Assembly: GCF_013459645.1 (NCBI RefSeq)
Contig: NZ_CP054861.1
Span: 3,584,001 to 3,648,000 of the forward strand
Direction of reading: 5' to 3'
DNA from: Martelella sp. NC20
Lineage (GTDB): Bacteria > Pseudomonadota > Alphaproteobacteria > Rhizobiales > Rhizobiaceae
Length of the DNA: 64,000 nt
Shown here: positions 56,919-64,000 of the stretch, piece by piece
How positions within the stretch are numbered: position 1 is the first letter of the stretch
Layout: every line of letters starts with the position of its first letter
Translations under genes and position numbers: made by a program
The notes under the pieces: model-generated
Databases searched by the model: none
The model's input: the letters and a program-made list of their open reading frames with translations, nothing else
Told to the model about the DNA's origin: nothing

Positions 56919-57524
56919 ATGAACTGGACGGACGAAAACCATGCGAAGGCCAAGGCGCTTTGGGCGCAAGGCTTCAGCCCGAAGGAAATCTGCGACCGGC
57001 TTTCATGCGCGATCGTGACCTTTCGCCGGCGGCGGCAGGCGTTTCCCGGTGATTTTCCGGCGCGCGGCGGCGCTGGTTCGCCGATCAGCGATGCGGAGAT
57101 GGCGGTGGCCGCGAAGGCCTGGGCCGCGGGCGAAAGCTGCGAGGCGATCGGCGCGCGGCTTGGCCGTAGCCGCAACGCAATCGCGGCGCTGGCGAACAAG
57201 AACCGGGCGCTGTTTCCCGCGCGCGGCGAAAAGCGTTCAAAGGGGCGGGGCTCGGCCCGGCTTGCGGCCGTCGGCATCAACGCCGCGCCGGCGGACGTGA
57301 AAGCGCCGAGGCATGATTACGACTTTTCCGCCATGCGGCTGGCCGATGTGCCTGCCGTGCCCTTTGCAGAGGCGATCGTTTCCGGCGGATGCCGGTTTCC
57401 GGTGGGTGATGCTGCCGCGCCCGACGGGGAGGATATGCCGTGTTGCGGGGCCGTGACGCTGCGCGGGCAGGCCTGGTGCGCGGCGCATTACCGGGTGGTG
57501 TACCAGCCGGTGAGGGCGGCATGA
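56919..57524 (+). CDS. GcrA-like cell-cycle-regulator family protein
   Basis: 201 residues. N-terminus NWTDENHAKAKALWAQGFSPKEICDRLSC resembles the GcrA DNA-binding start, and a second similar module ISDAEMAVAAKAWAAGESCEAIGARLGRSRNAIAAL follows. The C-terminus CRFPVGDAAA ... MPCCGAVTLRGQAWCAAHYRVVY matches the GcrA zinc-like end. GcrA binds sigma-70 and methylated GANTC sites; a phage copy could redirect host transcription. It overlaps the methyltransferase gene by four bases. Confidence 0.82.
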   Translation: MNWTDENHAKAKALWAQGFSPKEICDRLSCAIVTFRRRRQAFPGDFPARGGAGSPISDAEMAVAAKAWAAGESCEAIGARLGRSRNAIAALANKNRALFPARGEKRSKGRGSARLAAVGINAAPADVKAPRHDYDFSAMRLADVPAVPFAEAIVSGGCRFPVGDAAAPDGEDMPCCGAVTLRGQAWCAAHYRVVYQPVRAA

Positions 57525-58873
57525 GCGGCGGCGAAAAGATCACGGAATTTCTCGACGGGCGGGTGCGGCTTTATGCCGGCGATTGCATCGACCAGTTGAA
57601 CCGGATGGAGCCCGACAGCGTGGATTGCGTGGTGACCTCGCCGCCCTATTGGGGCCTGCGCGATTACGGCGTGGACGGCCAGATCGGGCTGGAGCCGACG
57701 CTTGCCGAACACCTCGATGTGATGGTGGCCGTGTTCGAGGCGGTGCGCCGGGTGCTGAAGCCCACGGGCACGCTGTGGCTGAACTATGGCGATTGCTATG
57801 CTACCGCGCCGAACGGACGGAGCGCCGCCGATACCAAAACCGCCGGCACGGATGACCGGACGTTTCGCGACAAGCCGTTTTCGACGGTCGGGCCTGTTTA
57901 CAAGCCAATAGAAAACCCGCGTGGCGAATTTGTCGCCGCAGATCGGCAGGCCCGTCGGGAGAACGCCGGACGGATAGGCGCCGGCGGATACCTGAAACCC
58001 AAAGACCTGTGCATGATCCCGAACCGGCTGGCGATCGCGCTGCAGGATGCCGGGTGGTGGGTGCGTTCGGAAATCATCTGGGGCAAGAGCAATCCGATGC
58101 CGGACAGTTCCGGCGCTTATCGTCCCTCGACTGCGCATGAGAAGATTTTCCTGCTGACCAAAAGCGCGGACGGCGATGTCTGGCGGGCGCGCGACACCGG
58201 CGAGATTTCATTCTTTCCAGACCTTTCGAAAACCTGCGCACTGGTGACCGATGCCGCCCGCAGCGCCGCGCGCTGGTCGCGGATCGGGGCGTATTACGAT
58301 GCCGGGACGGTGCGGATGAATGCCTCGCCCGCGTCCATACAGCGATGGGGTCAGGATATCGACGCTCAACAGGGCTCTGCGCGAGCCAATGGCGGCAGAA
58401 AAACCAATGGCGCGATGAAAGCGGTCGGCGGCTCGCGCCATCGGCGGGGCCGCGAACAGGGCAAGGTGATCGAGGTCACGCCGCGCCATCAGGGCCATGT
58501 CAATCATACCGGGCTCGACGAACTCGGGCGGGGCGAGGGGCGCTATCTGCGCAATTACGAACCCGCGCAGGTGACTGTCTGGCAGATGGCTACGCAGGCG
58601 TTCAAAGAGGCGCATTTCGCAACCTTTCCGCCGGAGCTGGCCGAACGCTGCATTCTGGCCGGATGCCCCAAGGGCGGGCTGGTGCTTGATCCCTTCGGCG
58701 GGGCCGGCACCACCGCGCTGGTGGCGCTGCGCCATGGCCGCAAGGCAAGCCTGATCGAACTCAATCCCGACTATGCGGCGATCGCGCGCCGACGCATCGA
58801 GGCCGACTGGCGCGTGGTGCGCCGCCTGCCGGAAAAGCCTGACGCGCAACCGCTGGCGCTTTTTGGAGGATAG
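57521..58873 (+). CDS. DNA methyltransferase, N4/N6 type (beta class)
   Basis: 450 residues. Order: catalytic motif IV TSPPYWGLRDYG near residue 39, target-recognition part in the middle, and the SAM-binding motif I DPFGGAGTTALVALRHGRKA near 405, so it is of beta class (catalytic motif first). Substrate is DNA adenine (N6) or cytosine (N4). Phage methyltransferases protect from host restriction or mimic regulatory methylation; with the GcrA-like gene next to it, GANTC-type methylation is a plausible but untested target. Confidence 0.9.
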   Translation: MSGGEKITEFLDGRVRLYAGDCIDQLNRMEPDSVDCVVTSPPYWGLRDYGVDGQIGLEPTLAEHLDVMVAVFEAVRRVLKPTGTLWLNYGDCYATAPNGRSAADTKTAGTDDRTFRDKPFSTVGPVYKPIENPRGEFVAADRQARRENAGRIGAGGYLKPKDLCMIPNRLAIALQDAGWWVRSEIIWGKSNPMPDSSGAYRPSTAHEKIFLLTKSADGDVWRARDTGEISFFPDLSKTCALVTDAARSAARWSRIGAYYDAGTVRMNASPASIQRWGQDIDAQQGSARANGGRKTNGAMKAVGGSRHRRGREQGKVIEVTPRHQGHVNHTGLDELGRGEGRYLRNYEPAQVTVWQMATQAFKEAHFATFPPELAERCILAGCPKGGLVLDPFGGAGTTALVALRHGRKASLIELNPDYAAIARRRIEADWRVVRRLPEKPDAQPLALFGG

Positions 58874-58876
58874 ACC

Positions 58877-59401
58877 ATGACCGGTTTGACAAGCTGCATG
58901 CCGAAGGGCGTGGAAACGACGGAACAGCTGTTGGCGCATTATGCGGCAACGCATCGGCGGCTGATGACATGCCCGCCCCGCCCCACAGCCTTGCCGGCAC
59001 CTGTTTCGCCGCCGCTGTGGCGCTATGCGACGATCCATTTCGATGAGCATGTGCGCGTCTGGCGGCTTGCTATGATGCGGCGCAGCACCTCTCGCATGAA
59101 GCGCTACGCCAGGATCAGGGCGGTCAAGGAGTCCATTCCGACCGCGATTTTCTTCGGACCGGGCCGGCAGAAGCGGCATTCCATTGTCAGGCAGCGGGCC
59201 ATGTATGAAATCTACATCGCCTTCGGCGCCTCCCTGCCGCAGATCGGCGTGGTGTTCAACCGCGACCATACGACCGTGCTGCATGCTGTTCGAAAGATCG
59301 GACAGATGATCGAGGACGGGCTTTTGCCGCCCGTTGAGCCGGCGGACGTATGGGCCGTGCTGGCCGATGACCGCGCGCTGCTTGCGGAGGAAAGCGCATG
59401 A
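58877..59401 (+). CDS. DnaA domain-IV-like HTH protein
   Basis: 174 residues. Residues about 105-145 (IVRQRAMYEIYIAFGAS, then IGVVFNRDHTTVLHAVRKIGQ) match the DnaA C-terminal DNA-binding domain with the signature RDHTTVLHAVRKI. The N-terminal part is basic with ARIRAVKESI and no AAA+ ATPase domain. It may bind DnaA boxes at the phage or host origin. It ends at ATGATG, where the next small gene starts. Confidence 0.8.
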   Translation: MTGLTSCMPKGVETTEQLLAHYAATHRRLMTCPPRPTALPAPVSPPLWRYATIHFDEHVRVWRLAMMRRSTSRMKRYARIRAVKESIPTAIFFGPGRQKRHSIVRQRAMYEIYIAFGASLPQIGVVFNRDHTTVLHAVRKIGQMIEDGLLPPVEPADVWAVLADDRALLAEESA

Positions 59402-59559
59402 TGGCGGCTGCGGATCACAATGCCAGCGTCATCCGCGCCCGCGTCATCCGCCTTTGGCAGACGGGCCGGCTTTCCACCTATGAGATCGCGCTGGAGCTGG
59501 GCATTCACGAAAGCGCGGTGTGCCGGATTTTGGATGCATGGAGGGCGGTGGGATGCTGA
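59398..59559 (+). CDS. 53-residue HTH protein
   Basis: Short open frame that fits tightly between genes: ATG 59398 overlaps the previous stop, and its stop (59557-59559) overlaps the start of the C5 methyltransferase. It reads LWQTGRLSTYEIALELGIHES, then AVCRILDAWRAVGC, a clear helix-turn-helix of the winged/resolvase type. A small regulator of the operon is likely. Confidence 0.75.
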   Translation: MMAAADHNASVIRARVIRLWQTGRLSTYEIALELGIHESAVCRILDAWRAVGC

Positions 59560-61766
59560 GAGATACGCTTTTCGACCTCGATACCGGGATGACCAGACCG
59601 GCGGGGTTTGGCGGCCTGCCGCTGATCGTCGACAGTTTCGCCGGCGGCGGCGGGGCCTCGACCGGTATCGAGATGGCGCTGGGGCGCTCGCCGGATATCG
59701 CGATCAATCACAATCCGGTGGCGCTGGCGATGCATGAGGTGAACCATCCGGACACGCTGCACCTTTCGGAAAATATCTATCATGTCGACCCGCTCGACTA
59801 TGTCGCGGGCCGGCATATCGGGCTGGCGTGGTTTTCGCCCGACTGCAAGCATTTTTCCAAGGCCAAGGGCGGCAAGCCGGTGGAGCGGAACATCCGCGAT
59901 CTGGCGCATATCATTCCGTTCTGGGTCGAGCGCATCCAGAAATCCGGCGGCAAGATCGACGTGATCATCATGGAAAATGTCGAGGAATTCGCCAGCTGGG
60001 GGCCGCTGATGCGCACCGAAAAGGGCGAGGTGCCGGATCCGGCGCGCCGGGGCGAGACCTTCCAGAAATGGTGCAGGCGGCTGCGGCGGCTGGGCGGCAG
60101 GCTGGAGATGAAGGAATTGCGGGCATTCCGCTATGGCGCGCCGACGATCCGCAACCGGCTGTTCGTGATAATCCGGTTTGATGGCAGGCCGATCGTGTGG
60201 CCGGAGGAGACCCATGGCGAACCGGACGATGCCGGGGTTTATTTCGGGCAGAAGATGATCTGGCGCACGGCTGCGGAAATCATCGACTGGTCGCTGCCGT
60301 GTCCCTCGATCTTCGACACGTCCGCCGAGATCATGGAAAAGCACGGGCTGCGCGCGGTGCGGCCGCTGGCGGACAATACCGAGGCGCGGATCGCGCGCGG
60401 GTTTCACCGCTATGTACTGGAGGCGGAAAAGCCGTTTCTGGTTTCCATCGCGCACGGTGACAGCGGCGGGCGGCGGGAATATCCGCTCGACGATCCCTTC
60501 GGCGTGGTGACGGCGGGCGGGATTTCGCATGCGCTGGTCTCGCCAAGCGTCGTGCGCTTCAATTCCGGCGCGACCGGAAGCGCCATGGATGCGCCGTTGC
60601 CGACGGTGACCGCAAACAGCTTTATCAAGCGCCCGGGCGGCTGCGCGCCGCTGGGCATCATCGCGCCGCATCTAATGACGATGCGCAATTCCCAAAAGCC
60701 GTTCAACGGGGCCGATGAGCCGACGCATACGATCACTGCGGGCGGGGCGGGGCTTTCTCTGGTGTCGGCCTTCGTGTCGCGCCAGTTCGGTGCCTCGATC
60801 GGGCATCCGGTCACCACGCCTTCGGCCACGGTGACGGCAGGCGTGAATAAGTCGGCATTGGTAACGCCGCATCTGATGAGCCTCAAGGGAAGCGCGCGGC
60901 GCGACAGTGCGGTGACAGCACCGCACCCGACCGTGCTTGCGGGTGGCGGGCATTCGGCGGTGATCGCCCCGACGCTGATCCAGACCGGATATGGCGAGCG
61001 GGCGGGGCAGGAGCCGCGCGCGCTCGATATCGGCAGACCTTTGGGCACGGTGGTGGCGGGCGGGGTGAAACACGCCGTCGTCATCCCCTCGCTTGTCGGC
61101 TGCGGCGGCAGGGCCGGGCAAAGCCGCCCGCGCGGCGGAAACGAGCCGATACACACGGTGACGGCCAAGGCGGACACCTGCCTTGCCGCAATGTTCGTTG
61201 CCCAGCACAACAATGACGGGCGTTCAGACTGGGTTCGTCCTGGGCGGGCAGCAGACGCTCCGCTTTCCACCGTGACCGCCTCCGGCGCGCAGCAGGGCGC
61301 AGTGGCGGCCTATTGCGCCAAGTATTTCGGCACGGGCGACGGCGCGGGCTATGGCGGTCCGCTGCATACGGTGACGACGAAAGACCGGTTCGGCCATGTG
61401 CAGGCCGCGCTTGATGCGCCGCCGTTCACCGAGGCCCAGGCCGAGCGCGCGCGGCAGGTGGCGGCGTTTTTGCGCAAGCACGGGTTCTGGGATGAGCGGG
61501 AGTTCGTGACGCTGACGATCGGCGAGGCGACATTCGTGGTGGTCGATATCGGCATGCGCATGCTGACGCCGCGTGAGCTGTTCAATGCCCAGGGCTTTCC
61601 GGCCGATTACGAGATCGATCGCGGCCCGGACGGCAAGCCCTTCACAAAATCGCAGCAGGTATCCGCCTGCGGCAATTCCGTGTGCCCGCCAGTGGCGGCG
61701 GCGCTGGTGGCGGCCAATTGCGGGCATTTGCGGGCGGTGCCTGAGATGATGGAGGCGGCGGAATGA
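59553..61766 (+). CDS. C5 cytosine DNA methyltransferase with internal repeat array
   Basis: 737 residues. SAM motif VDSFAGGGGASTGIEMALG at about 25; catalytic motif FSPDCKHFSKAKG (Cys after Pro-Asp; most relatives have Pro-Pro-Cys); motif VI IIMENVEEFASW. Between about 290 and 640 the protein has about eight repeats of T-V-x-A-G-G-type units (PTVTANSF, THTITAGGAGLSL, TVVAGGVKHAVVIPS, IHTVTAKADTCLA, and others). Motif-like end TPRELFNAQGFPADYEI then QQVSACGNSVCPPVAAAL (motifs IX-X). Probably methylates phage DNA. Confidence 0.92.
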   Translation: MLRDTLFDLDTGMTRPAGFGGLPLIVDSFAGGGGASTGIEMALGRSPDIAINHNPVALAMHEVNHPDTLHLSENIYHVDPLDYVAGRHIGLAWFSPDCKHFSKAKGGKPVERNIRDLAHIIPFWVERIQKSGGKIDVIIMENVEEFASWGPLMRTEKGEVPDPARRGETFQKWCRRLRRLGGRLEMKELRAFRYGAPTIRNRLFVIIRFDGRPIVWPEETHGEPDDAGVYFGQKMIWRTAAEIIDWSLPCPSIFDTSAEIMEKHGLRAVRPLADNTEARIARGFHRYVLEAEKPFLVSIAHGDSGGRREYPLDDPFGVVTAGGISHALVSPSVVRFNSGATGSAMDAPLPTVTANSFIKRPGGCAPLGIIAPHLMTMRNSQKPFNGADEPTHTITAGGAGLSLVSAFVSRQFGASIGHPVTTPSATVTAGVNKSALVTPHLMSLKGSARRDSAVTAPHPTVLAGGGHSAVIAPTLIQTGYGERAGQEPRALDIGRPLGTVVAGGVKHAVVIPSLVGCGGRAGQSRPRGGNEPIHTVTAKADTCLAAMFVAQHNNDGRSDWVRPGRAADAPLSTVTASGAQQGAVAAYCAKYFGTGDGAGYGGPLHTVTTKDRFGHVQAALDAPPFTEAQAERARQVAAFLRKHGFWDEREFVTLTIGEATFVVVDIGMRMLTPRELFNAQGFPADYEIDRGPDGKPFTKSQQVSACGNSVCPPVAAALVAANCGHLRAVPEMMEAAE

Positions 61767-63106
61767 GCAATCTCGTGCAGGTGGAGGTGCGCCGCCGCAA
61801 CCTTGGCAGCCCGACACGCAAGGCCGTGGCGCTGCGCATGGCGGATGCCGCCAGCGATGACGGGCGCGGGGTATGGGTTTCCGTCGAGCGGATCGCTCGT
61901 GAAACCGAGTTTTCGGAGCGTAGCGTACAGCGTTGTATCCAGCAGTTTCTCGATGAGGGGCTGCTGGTGCTGGTGCGGGCGGCAACCGGCAAGGTGGGCA
62001 TTGCCAACCACTACGACATGGCGCTTGAAAAGCTCGAAAACTACCCTGAGGTGAGCCCGAAAGGCATCGGAAAACGACCGCCATCAGCGCCATTCAGGGG
62101 TGACACCGTGTCACCCGTGGAGCCCGGCAGGGGTGACACTGTGTCGGGCAGGGGTGACACTGTGTCGTCTGAGGGGTGTCACCCTGTCACCCGAACCACC
62201 TTAGAACCACCTATTAAACCACCTTTAGAGAGAGAGGCGCGCGAGCGCGCGGATTTTCCGGATTATGAAAAACCGGAAACAGCAAGTGCCGAGAGCGGCG
62301 AGACGCCGAAAGCACTGGAGCGGCGGTTTGCCGACGTGCTGAAGCACTGGAAGAACGCCAAGGGGCTGCCGAAAAAGCAGTGGTGGGCGGCATGGATCGC
62401 GCTTTCGCCCGAGGACCGGGCGCTGGCCGAGGAACGCTGCGTCGCCTGGCACCGGATGCTGAAACGCAACGGACGCGATTTTCCGCCGATGCCATCGACC
62501 TATTTCGCCGAGAAGCTGTGGACCGATGTCGGGGCGGCGGAGGCGGAGACCAGACAGGAAACCGCCGCCCGCACCGAACGGGCAGCGCCCTGGGGCCCGG
62601 CATGGGGCGCCAAGCGCATGGCGCTGCTTCTGGCCGGACCTGCGGAGATGCCTGCGCGGATTGAGCTTCGCGGCCTGTTTGAGGCGCGGTTTGCGCTGTT
62701 CAACAAGCGCGATCGGGCCCATGCGATGCGCTACGCCACCGAACGAGGCGTGAGCGTGGCGGCGGGCGGCGGGTTTGCCTATCCAGACGATTTCGAGGAT
62801 GCCGAACTGGCGCGGCGGACACTGGCGGGTTTTCCAGAGGTCAACGCGCTGCACCGCGCTGCCCGTGACAGGCGCTATGAGCAGGTCGAGCCGATCTATG
62901 ACGGGCTTGCCGCGATGATGGAGGCGGTGCCCGTCGACAGCGCCATGTGGCGGCGCTGGGAAGACTGGCACGACCAGCACAACCTGCCATTCGTGCCGGA
63001 GACCGGCAACCAGCGGGTGGTCTATTTCCCGAAGGGCGGGCCGGACGGGCTTGCGGCATTCAAACAGGCCGCCGATGCGGCCATAACCACGGAGGCGGCG
63101 CAATGA
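61763..63106 (+). CDS. replication initiator-like HTH protein containing the putative origin
   Basis: 447 residues. N-terminal winged HTH (LGSPTRKAVALRMADAASDD, VERIARETEFSERSVQRCIQ) typical of phage replication initiators (O-like). A repetitive linker RGDTVSPVEPGRGDTVSG follows, encoded by the iteron cluster at 62095-62224. The C-terminal half (PKKQWWAAWIALSPED, AWHRMLKRNGRDFPPMPSTY) is not assigned. The position before the NusG-like gene and the embedded repeats resemble lambda O/ori. It overlaps both neighbours by four bases. Confidence 0.8.
   Translation: MSNLVQVEVRRRNLGSPTRKAVALRMADAASDDGRGVWVSVERIARETEFSERSVQRCIQQFLDEGLLVLVRAATGKVGIANHYDMALEKLENYPEVSPKGIGKRPPSAPFRGDTVSPVEPGRGDTVSGRGDTVSSEGCHPVTRTTLEPPIKPPLEREARERADFPDYEKPETASAESGETPKALERRFADVLKHWKNAKGLPKKQWWAAWIALSPEDRALAEERCVAWHRMLKRNGRDFPPMPSTYFAEKLWTDVGAAEAETRQETAARTERAAPWGPAWGAKRMALLLAGPAEMPARIELRGLFEARFALFNKRDRAHAMRYATERGVSVAAGGGFAYPDDFEDAELARRTLAGFPEVNALHRAARDRRYEQVEPIYDGLAAMMEAVPVDSAMWRRWEDWHDQHNLPFVPETGNQRVVYFPKGGPDGLAAFKQAADAAITTEAAQ
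62095..62224. other. putative phage replication origin (iterons inside initiator gene)
   Basis: The 9-mer GGGTGACAC occurs in both orientations: 62098-62106, 62108-62116 (inverted, perfect dyad), 62131-62139, 62152-62160 (two 21-bp tandem units), 62176-62184 (inverted) and a partial one at 62185-62192. AT-richer DNA follows with AACCACCT repeated at 62194, 62205 and 62217, spaced 11-12 bp. This layout (initiator sites then a phased, melting-prone repeat) recalls lambda ori. Confidence 0.65.
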
Positions 63107-63777
63107 TGGCGGCACGGATTGATGAGCTTTCCCGGCGTGAACAGCAGGCCCTTGCACGGTGGGCTGAAATGCGGTCGATCACCGCGAACTTTCTGGATGC
63201 GGCAAGCCGCAGGCACTGGCAGAACTGCCCGGAAAAGGCGCTGTGGATATGCCTCAAGGTCAAGCCGCGTTGCGAGCATGGCGTTGCCGAATGGCTTTGC
63301 CAGTGCGGTATCGAGGCCGAGATACCGATGGAAAACGTGAAGATCGTCAACCGCCGCCGCGCACATGTTGTGGAAAGCCGTCGTATCGCGATCAGTGGAT
63401 TTGTGTTTGTACGGGCGCTGATCGGGCCTGCTGCAATCACCGGATTTGACATGATGCGACGCGATGAAGGGCGCTGCCGGGTGTCGAAATACTTTCACGG
63501 CCTGCTGCGGACGATGGGCGGTGATGTCTACACATTCGAGCATGAGAAAATGAAATCATTCATCGGCTTGCTGGACCGTGTTGAGGAAGTGGATGATGTA
63601 TTTGCGCGCGGGCAGCATGTCGAAATAATGGGCGGTCCATTTGGCGATCTGCGCGGATATGTGCGCCGGCACAAGGTGCAGGCTGGCAGGGTTATGGTGG
63701 AGATTTACGGCACGGGTCTTGATACCAGTACGGCACTCAAGATGGAATTTCCTGTTGCATTGGTGAGAAAACTGTGA
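63103..63777 (+). CDS. NusG-like phage protein (candidate antiterminator)
   Basis: 224 residues. After a helical start (IDELSRREQQALARWAEMR), a NusG N-domain-like part (LWICLKVKPRCEHGVAEWL ... ISGFVFVRAL) and then a KOW-type end: FARGQHVEIMGGPFGDLRGYVRRHKVQAGRV followed by VMVEIYGTG. NusG paralogues such as LoaP or RfaH let RNA polymerase read through terminators. Being last in the early operon, before a structured leader and tRNA, fits a late-gene antiterminator. It overlaps the initiator gene by four bases. Confidence 0.72.
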   Translation: MMAARIDELSRREQQALARWAEMRSITANFLDAASRRHWQNCPEKALWICLKVKPRCEHGVAEWLCQCGIEAEIPMENVKIVNRRRAHVVESRRIAISGFVFVRALIGPAAITGFDMMRRDEGRCRVSKYFHGLLRTMGGDVYTFEHEKMKSFIGLLDRVEEVDDVFARGQHVEIMGGPFGDLRGYVRRHKVQAGRVMVEIYGTGLDTSTALKMEFPVALVRKL

Positions 63778-63960
63778 CCGTAATCCCCTTGGATATGTGG
63801 TTTGGATGTGCGAGCCGTCGCTTCTGGTAAGCGGCTTGGTCTGGATAGACGACAGGGTTTCGCCGGCCACATACCTGCCCTGACGATGTGCCGATATGGC
63901 AGATGCGATTCAGGGTCAGTGCGTGAGCTATGCGTTTCATCATTAACAGACATCAGACAA
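63778..63960 (+). other. structured leader between NusG-like gene and tRNA
   Basis: No gene. Hairpins: CGCTT/AAGCG around CTGGT (63819-63833, in a longer AGC/GCT helix), and a nested one with CCCTGA (63878-63883) pairing with TCAGGG (63910-63915) around TGCC/GGCA (63889-63901). A put/boxB-like recruitment site or a tRNA precursor leader is possible. Confidence 0.4.

Positions 63961-64000
<40 letters not shown>

Noticed and set aside
57521..61766. The two methyltransferases as a restriction-modification system
   Set aside because: No endonuclease gene is near; phage solitary methyltransferases are the simpler reading.
62097..62192. CRISPR-like array at the GGGTGACAC repeats
   Set aside because: Repeats are 9 bp, in both orientations and within a coding frame; spacing does not fit CRISPR.

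Overview
The window looks like about 43 kb of chromosome from an alphaproteobacterium of the order Hyphomicrobiales (Rhizobiales), probably Rhizobiaceae-like, followed by about 21 kb of an integrated temperate phage that runs off the right edge. The taxonomic reading rests on high GC, ClpS/ClpA and PdhB (with a lipoyl domain) of the rhizobial type, the alphaproteobacterial ATPase zeta subunit and ATP12, and an lpd with the CSNWGC redox motif. No rRNA, IS element or CRISPR array was seen.

Chromosomal part, left to right. A truncated CDS (possibly uvrB), a small membrane protein, a thioesterase and an extensin-like lipoprotein come first, then clpS-clpA with a strong terminator. Next are a LysE exporter facing an ECF sigma factor/secreted-repeat protein pair, a RecD-like helicase, pdxJ, a divergent NmrA/HxlR pair and a PagL-like outer-membrane deacylase. 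The purine genes purC-purS-purQ lie opposite the ATPase zeta subunit. A leftward block ppiD-trpD-trpC-moaC-moeA is coupled by short overlaps. A 1292-residue autotransporter precedes VOC-kdsA and eno. An ftsB-like gene leads into the pyruvate dehydrogenase block pdhA-pdhB-pdhC-(SGNH hydrolase)-(DUF465)-lpd-(GlsB)-lipA, so complex and lipoate synthesis genes are together; lipB lies 7 kb downstream. crcB, rluC, a HAD phosphatase and atp12 follow, then the glutathione-dependent formaldehyde pathway (frmA and fghA, with a GNAT and a YaiI gene between them). A 138-bp palindromic repeat occurs twice in intergenic DNA.

Prophage. A tRNA-Leu(GAG) gene is abutted by a tyrosine integrase whose 3' end lies 54 bp away. 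Leftward from about 52.1 kb runs a train of about 18 small genes, mostly joined by ATGA overlaps and ending with the integrase. It begins with a probable Acb2/Tad1-type cyclic-nucleotide sponge and includes an HD hydrolase, a DUF5131 protein and a dATP/dGTP diphosphohydrolase fusion. A control region holds an S24-type repressor, a secreted-protein moron with its own promoter and hairpin, and five operators built on GCGGAT-N4-ATCCGC. Rightward from 53.95 kb runs the early operon: a Cro-position gene, small regulators, DUF2303, a GcrA-like protein, an N4/N6 DNA methyltransferase, a DnaA-domain-IV-like protein, a 53-residue HTH protein, a C5 methyltransferase with an internal repeat array, a replication initiator whose gene contains an iteron-like origin, and a NusG-like protein that may be an antiterminator. 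A partial initiator-type tRNA-Met closes the window.

Most notable: (i) three copies of a stem-loop element with conserved flanks and a base-paired but sequence-variable stem, each filling the gap between two phage genes and ending 13-16 nt before a start codon; (ii) the iteron cluster inside the initiator gene; (iii) the NusG-like gene at the end of the early region; (iv) the moron; and (v) the sponge-like first gene of the leftward operon. All functional readings are from inspection only; no search or folding was run.
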